Source: CBDHHC01 sp965263345 (GTDB lineage: Bacteria; Pseudomonadota; Alphaproteobacteria; Rhizobiales; CBDHHC01). From it: 64,000 bases of DNA. The notes under the pieces were generated by a model that saw nothing but the letters and a program-made list of their open reading frames with translations, ran no database searches and was not told the origin of the DNA. Positions 16,111 to 24,051 of the stretch are shown one piece after another. The translations under genes and the position numbers were made by a program. The first letter of the stretch is position 1; each line of letters starts with the position of its first letter. The stretch is from NCBI GenBank assembly GCA_965263345.1, contig CBDHHC010000024.1:496001-560000 (forward strand), written 5' to 3'.

Positions 16111-18609
16111 TTATTTATTTAATTCTTTATGCAATAGTTCTTTTGGGAAATCCTGGTAACAAACAGGTCTTAAAAATCTATTGATTGCCAGTGTCCCAAC
16201 AGATGTTGCCCGAACATCTGTACTTGCGGGATAAGGACCTCCATGCATCATTGCACTGCAAACCTCAACACCAGTTGGAAAACCATTGCAGAGTAAGCGA
16301 CCAGCTTTTTCTTCTAATATGGTACTTAATTTCGATGCAAACTCTACATCACTCTGCTCTAAATGTAATGTCGCTGTCAGTTGGCCCTCAATATTTTCAG
16401 CTATATTGATCATATCCTGTATTGTATCACATTCAACTATGATACCTGCTGCTCCAAATACTTCCTCTTGAAGTGCTGGAGTAGATATCCACTTTTGGGC
16501 GTCAACTTTAAAGACTGCCGGGAGTGCAGTTCGCTGACCGTTTGAAGCGCCACAGCTACCAACTTCAACCATTAATTCGCGGAAATTTTTCACACCATCT
16601 TCATAAGCTTTGTGAATTCCATCCGTAAGCATCTTTTGCTCTGCTACTTGCTTAAGAGCTGCAACGGCTGATTCTTCAAATTTAGCTAGATCATTTCCTT
16701 TAAGGCCTATGACCACGCCTGGATTTGTACAAAACTGACCAGCGCCCATAGTTAAGGATGCTGCCCACCCAGCACCAATAGCTTCGCTGCGTGTGCTTAA
16801 TGCATTTGGTAATAAGAAAACAGGATTAACACTTCCCAGTTCACCATAAAATGGAATTGGGTGAGGTCGTTGGGTACAAAGATTAAATAAGGCTCGCCCG
16901 CCTGCCAGGGATCCAGTAAATCCAACGGCGCGAATTTCCTCATGTGTTACGAGAGCCGAGCCAACAACTCTTCCTGCACCTTGTAACATTTGAAAGACGC
17001 CGGAAGGCATACCACTTTTTTCAATTGCAGATAGGATTGCCTGTGCGACAATTTCAGCTGTTCCAGCATGAGCGTTGTGGCCTTTTACTATTACAGGACA
17101 CCCTGCTGCCAACGCAGAAGCCGTATCACCGCCTGCTGTAGAGAAAGCGAGTGGGAAATTTGATGCACCAAAGACAACCACAGGACCTATTGGGCGATGA
17201 GTTAATCTCAAGTCAGGACGAGGTAATGGCTCTCTATTAGGCAGCGCTTCGTCAACTCTGATATCAAGATAATTATCATTCTCAATCAGATCAGCGAACA
17301 TTTTGAGCTGACCTGTTGTTCTGCCTCTTTCACCATTTAATCTTGCTTCTGGAAGGCCTGTTTCTTTCATGCCTATTTCGGTAATCATATCACCTCTAGC
17401 ATCTATCTCACTTGCTATAAGGCGAAGAAAGGCAGCACGTTCTGCTCTTGATCTATTTGCGTAATCCCTAAATGCTGTGCGAGCAGACTTAGCTGCTTGA
17501 TCTACTTGAGCTTCAGTTGCCTGATAAAATTTAAAGCCATCAAGGTCTTGGCTCGTCTCGGTTGTTTCACTAACAACCCACTGTCCAGCGATAAGATTTT
17601 TTCCACTTAACATTAATCGGCCCTCTTTGCCTGAAAGTTTTACAACATTAGGAATTTCAACTTGATTAATTTTTAAACTGTTCTTTAAAGCACGCCCGAA
17701 TTCTGGTGCTGAAATTTCAAATATATCTCCTGGCTGAGTTTTGATATTATCTCCAAAACTCAACGTTGCGGTTCCCAGGAAATGTATATGAGCCATGCCT
17801 GGACGACAGAATAAGCCATACTTAAAATGGTGCGACTCTAAGTTATATAAAGAATGGCACATGTTATCTTCGCCCGTTAAGAATGACTTCTCCCAAAGCA
17901 CAGATCCATCACGAATGATGCGTGAGGATCCCTTTATATCAGACGGTAAATTCCCGATAAGAAGCTCAGGACCAATGGCACATTGCCTTAATTTAGAGTG
18001 GGCGAGCAATAAGTAGTTTTGTTTTTCAGTAACGTGGTCAGATGCTTCATTTCCAAGAGCAAATCCAATACGAAGAGGCGCTCCATCTTTTCCAATTCTA
18101 TAGAGCGCAGCTATTTCCGGCTCTTCACTAAAGTCTTCGCCGAAGGATGGGCTCAAGAAGGCTTTACCGGGCGCTACTAGAATTGATCCATCCCCTTTGT
18201 AGAACCATTCTGGTTGTGCCCCAAATTGACCTTCTTGTGGTTTACCACCTTCCATGCCTGCGTTAAACATCTTCATTGAGTCAGTCAATTCAGACTCTTT
18301 TGTACCAGCGTGCATATTTGAACGTGTTTGCGCCGAGCCAGTATGAGATAACCCAGTTCCAGCAACCAGCATTCTATATGGGTCTGGGTGAGTGTATGGA
18401 GGTGCTAATAATCCAGCTAAAACAATTTCTTCATAAGATACCGAATGACCAAGCTGATCTTCTACGACTGCCTCAAGTGACGCATTTGCATCTTCAGCCA
18501 TACCTGCAAGCTCATAAACAGATTGACCTAATTTCATAAGGCGCAACCTATCGCCATCAACTAAAGCTGCAACATGCTTATTTTGTTCTATTATTTGCAC
18601 AAGACGCAT
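16111..18609 (-). CDS. AraD1-type dehydratase fused to 2-oxoglutarate semialdehyde dehydrogenase
   Basis: One 832-aa frame holds two enzymes. Residues 1 to about 325 resemble the AraD1/FAH-fold family (start MRLVQI, later EPEIAALY and GMAHIHFLGTATLSFGD), which dehydrates 2-keto-3-deoxy-pentonates to 2-oxoglutarate semialdehyde. From M333 (MLSGKNLIAGQWV, the usual start of the second family) to the end is an aldehyde dehydrogenase with FGASNFPLAF, GFTGS, catalytic Glu590 in GELGSVNP and Cys627 in GAGQFCTNPG, as in 2-oxoglutarate semialdehyde dehydrogenases. The two steps are consecutive, so the fusion would channel the reactive aldehyde. ATG at 18609 overlaps the spacing of the upstream gene (GGAGTAA as ribosome site). 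No frameshift is seen. Confidence 0.87.
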   Translation of the reverse strand: MRLVQIIEQNKHVAALVDGDRLRLMKLGQSVYELAGMAEDANASLEAVVEDQLGHSVSYEEIVLAGLLAPPYTHPDPYRMLVAGTGLSHTGSAQTRSNMHAGTKESELTDSMKMFNAGMEGGKPQEGQFGAQPEWFYKGDGSILVAPGKAFLSPSFGEDFSEEPEIAALYRIGKDGAPLRIGFALGNEASDHVTEKQNYLLLAHSKLRQCAIGPELLIGNLPSDIKGSSRIIRDGSVLWEKSFLTGEDNMCHSLYNLESHHFKYGLFCRPGMAHIHFLGTATLSFGDNIKTQPGDIFEISAPEFGRALKNSLKINQVEIPNVVKLSGKEGRLMLSGKNLIAGQWVVSETTETSQDLDGFKFYQATEAQVDQAAKSARTAFRDYANRSRAERAAFLRLIASEIDARGDMITEIGMKETGLPEARLNGERGRTTGQLKMFADLIENDNYLDIRVDEALPNREPLPRPDLRLTHRPIGPVVVFGASNFPLAFSTAGGDTASALAAGCPVIVKGHNAHAGTAEIVAQAILSAIEKSGMPSGVFQMLQGAGRVVGSALVTHEEIRAVGFTGSLAGGRALFNLCTQRPHPIPFYGELGSVNPVFLLPNALSTRSEAIGAGWAASLTMGAGQFCTNPGVVIGLKGNDLAKFEESAVAALKQVAEQKMLTDGIHKAYEDGVKNFRELMVEVGSCGASNGQRTALPAVFKVDAQKWISTPALQEEVFGAAGIIVECDTIQDMINIAENIEGQLTATLHLEQSDVEFASKLSTILEEKAGRLLCNGFPTGVEVCSAMMHGGPYPASTDVRATSVGTLAINRFLRPVCYQDFPKELLHKELNK

Positions 18610-18614
18610 CAAAC

Positions 18615-19787
18615 TTACTCCGTGATCTCGAAGTCAGAAAGATATTTTTCTGATAGTGTTATACCAAGGCCTGGTAAATTATCATCTAAATCAATAAAGC
18701 CGTTTTGAGGCGTCGGATCCCCCTCAAAGATATAGTAAAATAGCTCATTTCCGACTTCGACCTTGTGAACTGGGAAAAACTCAGAAATTGGACAATTTAC
18801 GTTTGCCATTGTCAGATGATAGTTATGCATTTGACCTGCATGAGGTATAACCGGAACTTGATATGCCTCGGCCAGATGATTAATTTTTAAGGCTGCAGTG
18901 ATACCACCTACACGATTGGTATCATATTGAATCACACTGACAGCATTTAAATCAAGTAACTGCCTAAAACCATGAACTGTATATTCATGCTCACCGCCTG
19001 AAATCGGGATGATACCCATGTTATTCAGCTCAGCATATCCATGAATATCATCAGCGATAACGGGTTCTTCTAGCCAACGAATATTAAAGCGCTCCAATAG
19101 AGGCAGCATTCGTTTTGTATATTCGAGATTCCAACCCATGTAACATTCAAGCATTAAATCTGTATCAGGGCCAATAACTTCTCTAACAGCTTCAACTCTT
19201 GCTATGTTCTCCTTCATTCCTTCGGGACCATCTTTAGGCCCCCACCCAAAACGCATCTTGAACATGTTGAACCCTTGATCCACATAGGATTTGGCTTCTT
19301 GTTGCATCATGTCAATTGGGCCTGCATATAACTTGGAGGCATAGACTGGAATTTTCTCTTTTGTCCGCCCGCCCAAAAGCTTAAACACTGGTTTTCCAAC
19401 AGACTTTCCTAAGATATCCCATATCGCTAAATCAACAGCACTTATAGCCACCATACCAACGCCTTTGCGGTTCCATGCATGGCTGGAACGATACATGCGT
19501 TGCCAGAGATATTCATAATCCCATGGATCTTGCCCAATGACCAATGGTGCATAGTATTCGTCAACTATTGCTTTCGTTATTTTTGGAGCAAGGGCCGCAT
19601 TGCCAACTCCAACAATCCCACACTCTGTTTCTATTTCGCAAGTCATCCACCCATGAAAACGAAACGTTCCCATAGCATCCCCACGATCATAAAGTGCGTC
19701 CATGGCATTTGTACAAAAATTCTTTGTTGGGGGAACGGTTTCACCTTTCCACTCCCAAACTTTTGTTCGGACAGACTTAATTTTCAT
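18615..19787 (-). CDS. Enolase-superfamily sugar-acid dehydratase (RhmD/lyxonate dehydratase-like)
   Basis: A 390-aa member of the mandelate racemase subgroup. FKMRFGWGPKDGPEGM, LMLECYMGWN, RWLEEPV and ISGGEHE carry the Lys/Asp/Glu metal and base positions, and IPHAGQMHNYH contains the active-site His. The KMRFGxGPxDGxxGM block is characteristic of L-rhamnonate dehydratase-like proteins, which also include L-lyxonate dehydratases. It should convert an aldonate to the 2-keto-3-deoxy acid. Since the next enzymes handle five-carbon products, a pentonate is likelier than rhamnonate. ATG at 19787 with AAGGAGTG is preferred to an in-frame GTG at 19796. Confidence 0.85.
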   Translation of the reverse strand: MKIKSVRTKVWEWKGETVPPTKNFCTNAMDALYDRGDAMGTFRFHGWMTCEIETECGIVGVGNAALAPKITKAIVDEYYAPLVIGQDPWDYEYLWQRMYRSSHAWNRKGVGMVAISAVDLAIWDILGKSVGKPVFKLLGGRTKEKIPVYASKLYAGPIDMMQQEAKSYVDQGFNMFKMRFGWGPKDGPEGMKENIARVEAVREVIGPDTDLMLECYMGWNLEYTKRMLPLLERFNIRWLEEPVIADDIHGYAELNNMGIIPISGGEHEYTVHGFRQLLDLNAVSVIQYDTNRVGGITAALKINHLAEAYQVPVIPHAGQMHNYHLTMANVNCPISEFFPVHKVEVGNELFYYIFEGDPTPQNGFIDLDDNLPGLGITLSEKYLSDFEITE

Positions 19788-19818
19788 AAACGTCACTCCT
19801 TAAGCGAAACTTGCGCTA

Positions 19819-20829
19819 TTATGCATATTCTTTTCGATGTGTATTCGCCATCCTAGCGAGAAGTTTAAAAGCTTGTAATGTCGCTCCAACATTTGCTTTA
19901 TTCTGGTTCACAATATCAAAGGCAGTCCCATGAGCTGGAGTGGTTACAGGTATAGGCAACCCTCCAGCTACTGTGACCCCGCGTTCAAAACCCATAAGCT
20001 TAATCGCGATCTGCCCTTGATCATGATACATAGTTACGACAGCATCTACCTCACCATTCTTTGCCTTTAAAAAAACAGTGTCTGATGGCCAAGGCCCAGA
20101 TGCATTTATCTGCTTCTGCTTCGCATCTTTAACCGCAGGCTCAAGAATATCAATTTCCTCTCGCCCAAACTTACCATTGTCACCTGCATGAGGGTTAAGG
20201 GCGGCTACAGCTATCTTTGGATGAATATTACCTGCACGGCGTAACGTATCATGAGCCAGTTTAATTGCCTTCATGACGCCTTCTTGAGAAATATTTTTTG
20301 CAACATCTTTCAGACCAATATGGCTTGTTACTCTTGTTGTCATCAGCTCATCAAGAACGTTTATCTCACTATGATGACCTGAGAAGTCTAGATAACGGGC
20401 CATATAGACATGCTCATCTTCAGCATTTAAATGTGCTTTTGTTAGAGATGCTTTATTGAAAGGACCAAACAACACACCATCGACCTGTCTTTGCACAGCT
20501 AGATCTAGAGCTTTATCAAGTGTTCGCAAACTTGATACCCCTCCTGAAAATGTTACTTCAGAATATCTTACATCTTCAGGGCTGATGGTTTCCATATTTA
20601 GAAAGCAAACACCATCAGATTCCTTGATCTCATCTTCAGATATTTGACTGACATTGAATTCTAACCCAGCCTGCTCTGCTCCTTGCTGCCAAAGGTGCTC
20701 ATCTCCAACAAGGACAATATCAGCTATTTGCAAAATGTCTTTTGTTGATAGCAATTTTGCGATTAGTTCTGGCCCAATACCTGCAGGATCACCAGGTATA
20801 ATTGCTAAACGTGGCTTATCACTCATCAT
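19819..20829 (-). CDS. PdxA-family dehydrogenase paralogue (catabolic PdxA2-like)
   Basis: A 336-aa NAD-dependent dehydrogenase of the PdxA family: PGDPAGIGPEL at the start, metal-ligand histidines in TSHIGL, YHDQGQIAIK and TPAHGTAFDI. True PdxA oxidises 4-phosphohydroxythreonine for vitamin B6. Paralogues in sugar-acid gene clusters (PdxA2) oxidise D-threonate or D-erythronate 4-phosphate. The position inside a catabolic operon favours the second kind, but the DUF1537 kinase that usually goes with PdxA2 is absent here. It overlaps the preceding gene by 11 nt, a sign of translational coupling. pdxJ is far away at 52.7 kb. Confidence 0.83.
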   Translation of the reverse strand: MMSDKPRLAIIPGDPAGIGPELIAKLLSTKDILQIADIVLVGDEHLWQQGAEQAGLEFNVSQISEDEIKESDGVCFLNMETISPEDVRYSEVTFSGGVSSLRTLDKALDLAVQRQVDGVLFGPFNKASLTKAHLNAEDEHVYMARYLDFSGHHSEINVLDELMTTRVTSHIGLKDVAKNISQEGVMKAIKLAHDTLRRAGNIHPKIAVAALNPHAGDNGKFGREEIDILEPAVKDAKQKQINASGPWPSDTVFLKAKNGEVDAVVTMYHDQGQIAIKLMGFERGVTVAGGLPIPVTTPAHGTAFDIVNQNKANVGATLQAFKLLARMANTHRKEYA

Positions 20830-21787
20830 CTAAGCCCTCCCAATATCTTGAGAACCCATCAGGCAGTATATACATGACATCAGGTTCTAGAAGAGTGTTA
20901 AATGTTTGAACAACTTTAAAGTTTTCCAGATCAAATCTTAAGACCTGCTCGCAGTCTATAGCTATGTAGGCATAGTCTTGTTCGGCATCAAAAGTTAGCG
21001 CAAGAGGATTAGCAGGAGTTTCATGCCGGTAGAGCTCTTCACCAGTCTTATCATCAAAAATGGAGAATGATCCTCCGAAATGATTCATGGTTACTAATCG
21101 TCCACGCTTACTATCATGAAAGATACGACAGGGATCATTTGGGGTATCAAATTTTTGGATAATTTCTAATGACTGAGTATCTATCACAGTTACTGTGTTT
21201 GATATTCTATTTGTTGTGAACAGAATTTTCTCATCTGCACGAAGACAACGCCCCTCTGGCTTCTCCCCAGTTTTGATTGAAATTGGAGATATACTTGAGT
21301 CGTAGGGATGAAATACTGTCACATCATTCGACACAAGATTCATTGAGTAAGCTTTTTCACCGTCCTTTTGCAGAGCAAACAAGTGAGATTTTTGCCCTCC
21401 GGTTGGTGTAATGTAATCGAAGCCAGTTGCATATGCTCTTGGGTTTTGTTTTACAAGAAGATTATTCGTCCACTCAGATAAAACATACAATCTACCAGAT
21501 TGATCTAACTCGATTCCATGAGGACGAGAATGAATTCCTAAGTTAAAAGTATGAGCTACTTTTTGCGTTCGAATATTAATGACAATAACTGAATTACCTT
21601 CGGTACCATCAATCGATGAGTTCTGCACACCATAATGCCCAACATAAGCGTATTGAAATTCTTTATCTACCACAAATTCATGCGGATAATCTGGAAGGCT
21701 TAATCGCCCCTGCAGCTCACCTGTATCAATATCGTACCAGCTTGCACAGTGGCTGCTCTTTTCAATCAACATCATTGATTGAGCCAT
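20819..21787 (-). CDS. Cytoplasmic beta-propeller protein (YncE/YVTN-like)
   Basis: A 322-aa protein made of repeated four-strand blades with the pattern ...VxVIDTxSLEIIQKFDTPNDP..., VxFxxDxxxxYVxHYG and DQSGRLYVLSEW, as in YncE or YVTN-repeat proteins. There is no signal peptide, whereas most YncE proteins are exported. It is the first gene of the catabolic operon, with the operator palindrome 57 bp ahead. Possible roles are a lactonase-like enzyme or a ligand-binding accessory, but catalytic residues cannot be named. ATG at 21787 behind AGGTGAGG is preferred to GTG at 21796. Confidence 0.75.
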   Translation of the reverse strand: MAQSMMLIEKSSHCASWYDIDTGELQGRLSLPDYPHEFVVDKEFQYAYVGHYGVQNSSIDGTEGNSVIVINIRTQKVAHTFNLGIHSRPHGIELDQSGRLYVLSEWTNNLLVKQNPRAYATGFDYITPTGGQKSHLFALQKDGEKAYSMNLVSNDVTVFHPYDSSISPISIKTGEKPEGRCLRADEKILFTTNRISNTVTVIDTQSLEIIQKFDTPNDPCRIFHDSKRGRLVTMNHFGGSFSIFDDKTGEELYRHETPANPLALTFDAEQDYAYIAIDCEQVLRFDLENFKVVQTFNTLLEPDVMYILPDGFSRYWEGLDDE

Positions 21788-21843
21788 ATCCCTCACCTAT
21801 TCTCTTTACCATTATTCGTATTTTTTAACGTTTTACACCTTGC

Positions 21844-21859
21844 ATGTTATCGATAACAT
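21844..21859. promoter_or_regulatory. Operator palindrome upstream of catabolic operon
   Basis: ATGTTATCGATAACAT is a perfect 16-bp palindrome of exactly the ATGTTA-N4-TAACAT type. It is 57 bp upstream of the first catabolic gene and matches the site ahead of the ABC operon over 14 bp. It is the best candidate site for the local LacI-family repressor. Confidence 0.82.
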
Positions 21860-22188
21860 TTAAGGCTGTCAATAAAGAAGTTTCCATCTTTTGAAACAAT
21901 ATTAATTGTTCAAAGCAGGTCGCCTGCACTAAGCAATCCAGACTATGTGAACCTCAGTTCACTTAAGGAAATTTTACTTTTCCTGCCTCCCAGCATCATT
22001 CGCCTTCTAGTGGGAAGCGTGCAAACAATCGAGGCTCCGAAGGAAAGATATGGAAGGAATGTTTCATATTTAGTATCACACCTAGAGGAAATGTAGCTTA
22101 ATTTATGGCGAAGACACGTAAAAAGCGCCACGTAGCAGAAGAAGTGTTTTTATTTCAAGGGGGTTAAATGTTGTGAGAAAGATTGGAA
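21860..22188. other. Unexplained gap between operator and tRNA-Ser
   Basis: About 330 bases without a convincing gene. It contains two small perfect hairpins (GCAGG-TCG-CCTGC at 21915-21927 and GTGAAC-CTCA-GTTCAC at 21947-21962). A minus-strand open frame of 62 codons (21943-22131) has an odd, Arg/Ser-rich composition and no ribosome site. The segment is richer in G+C than other gaps, so it may be an RNA gene or debris of an element. Confidence 0.35.
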
Positions 22189-22278
22189 TGGCGGAGAGAG
22201 AGGGATTCGAACCCTCGAGACGGTTACCCGCCTACACGCGTTCCAGGCGTGCGCCTTCGACCACTCGGCCACCTCTCC
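22189..22278 (-). tRNA. tRNA-Ser(GGA)
   Basis: The minus strand folds as a class II tRNA: acceptor arms GGAGAGG/TCTCTCC (last pair G-U), D arm with GCCGAGTGGT, anticodon loop CTGGAAC giving anticodon GGA (reads UCC/UCU), a long variable arm, GGTTCGAATCC T loop, discriminator G and an encoded CCA. Confidence 0.97.
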
Positions 22279-22751
22279 ATTTATTATTATGCATTATATT
22301 TATTTGAACCAAGAACCCCAAATAAATAACAAGGCATTCACATGCTTTTACTATAATTACAAATAACACAATTAAAATCTGACAGTGCAATTAAACACTC
22401 ATAGATACCTAAAAATAATTTATCAACAACAGTTAATAAATTATTTAATGTCAAATGTTTATGGATAGATTCTTATGAAGATTCAAATACAGTATATGGA
22501 TTAAAATGTAAAAGTCTATATATAATTAGATAATGCTCTGGATATAATTTATCTAATATTCATGAACATACCCAACATTGAGCAATTCATTTCTTTCTGA
22601 TAAATCTGTTATGTATTTTACCATAACACTATATTGAGTAAAATATTTTGCTTAATATTTTGGAAATATTCAGCTAAATTAAGATTAAATGCCTCTCCTA
22701 GTGAAAAACGGTTATTTAAACTAAGAAAAATATAAAAGGTGTAGGTTTATA
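22279..22751. other. AT-rich gap between tRNA-Ser and small membrane gene
   Basis: These 473 bases should hold the tRNA promoter (minus strand) and that of the gene at 22752 (plus strand). I see no ORF, strong hairpin or repeat. Confidence 0.4.
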
Positions 22752-23063
22752 ATGATGATTATTAGAATACTTGGATTATGGACATTTCTTCTCGCCATTA
22801 TATGCATAGCAATTGATGGCACAAAATCCCTTGCCGCAGATGAGCTGATCATCACCTCACTTGCAGAACAGTGGAATCAACTTCATTCAAAAAGTTTTGT
22901 CGCTTTTCAAAACTCTATTGTGTCCTATGTACCTACATTTTTATGGGACAATATATTTGCTATTATCTTAACATGGCCAACATGGATCGTTCTTATACTT
23001 TTCGGAACATTTTTATATTGGGTTGGCAATCGAAAAAAACGAACATCAATATATATAAACTAA
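22752..23063 (+). CDS. Small conserved-type membrane protein
   Basis: A 103-aa protein with an N-terminal membrane segment or signal anchor (about 4-20), a soluble middle stretch (ELIITSLAEQWNQLHSKSF, then VPTFLWDNIF) and a second membrane helix (WPTWIVLILFGTFLYWVG) ending in a basic tail. Proteins with this layout, IDxTxSxA...SLxxxW...PTWxVL, are common in Rhizobiales and have no known function. Two ATG codons (22752 and 22755) follow AAAGGTG. It stands alone ahead of another membrane gene. Confidence 0.65.
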   Translation: MMIIRILGLWTFLLAIICIAIDGTKSLAADELIITSLAEQWNQLHSKSFVAFQNSIVSYVPTFLWDNIFAIILTWPTWIVLILFGTFLYWVGNRKKRTSIYIN

Positions 23064-23178
23064 TTTAAAGAAGTAATTTTCTGTTTTAAATTACTGCTTT
23101 ATATAAAATATGTATGCTATATAAAACGACTGCTGCATATAAAAAAATAAGGTGCCATTTTTAGGGAAAATAACAAAA

Positions 23179-23943
23179 ATGTCAGAAGAAACAACACAGA
23201 AAACTAACCCAATTTATAAAATTGGTATCGGGCGTCAAATTGTTCTTTGGTTTATTCTTCTTCTTTTCTTACCCTTCTTTATAAGTATGCCTGTAATGAT
23301 GTTCATGAGGATAACTCACGGTCAGACCAGCGATGCCATTTCTCTAGGAATTATCTTTCTGTTGGCATTTATTGCTATTAGCTTCATTATTCTTCAAATT
23401 TTAGCCGCAGGACGTCAAAAAATTGCGTTTCATGAGGATAAGGTTTCTCTAAAATTACCAACATGGAGAGGTCCTACCCCTTTTGGACCAACAATAGAAA
23501 AAGATATTGCATATTCTGATATCAAAGCGATTGAAAAACGTGGCGAAATATATGCCTTTCTTGGGGCTTTGGGACTTCGTGAAGTGTCTAGCTTATTAAC
23601 AAATGACGGCTCTCGCCATGTCTTGGGATATAGCACAGAAAATGAAGCAGATGCTGCTATTCCTTATGACGATATTACAAACTTGATAGCAGAACGTTCA
23701 GGCATCGAAGTAACAGATATAGGAACAATTAATGCTGGCACACAAATGCAGGCAATTTTCTCTAATACACCTTCTTGGGAAGAAAAAAGTATTAACGCTC
23801 AAGATTTAAATAAAATACGAGCACGTGCTAAATTTCTTGCATTGTTATCAATTGGAGTATTTATCGCCCTGGTATGTATTGGTATTGGTATTGCAATATA
23901 TCCAGAAATAATGAAAGCAATATCAACAAGTAATAGCAATTAA
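23179..23943 (+). CDS. Membrane protein of unknown function
   Basis: About 254 aa: two N-terminal membrane helices (about 18-40 and 53-75), a soluble domain of about 150 residues that looks PH-like (KIAFHEDKVSLKLP, then the IAYSDIKAIEKRGE strand pair), and a C-terminal helix (LALLSIGVFIALVCIGIGIAIYP split across the end). The frame opens at GTG 23152, but MSEETTQ from ATG 23179 looks like the natural N-terminus, with AGGG upstream at a long spacing. Function unknown. The bacterial PH-like idea rests on pattern only. Confidence 0.6.
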   Translation: MSEETTQKTNPIYKIGIGRQIVLWFILLLFLPFFISMPVMMFMRITHGQTSDAISLGIIFLLAFIAISFIILQILAAGRQKIAFHEDKVSLKLPTWRGPTPFGPTIEKDIAYSDIKAIEKRGEIYAFLGALGLREVSSLLTNDGSRHVLGYSTENEADAAIPYDDITNLIAERSGIEVTDIGTINAGTQMQAIFSNTPSWEEKSINAQDLNKIRARAKFLALLSIGVFIALVCIGIGIAIYPEIMKAISTSNSN

Positions 23944-24051
23944 CTTAAAGTCAAATTGACCAATTACTCACATAAAATATACAATTGTTTTATAATATAT
24001 AATATATATTTCCAATGCACTTTTATGCATCAGAAATTAGAGGAGTAAAAA

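Noticed and set aside
18615..19787. A firm L-rhamnonate dehydratase name
   Set aside because: The motif fits, but the downstream AraD1 and semialdehyde dehydrogenase act on five-carbon acids, so a specific name was withheld.
21943..22131. 62-codon minus-strand frame near tRNA-Ser
   Set aside because: No ribosome site, unusual composition and no recognised family; kept only as an unexplained segment.
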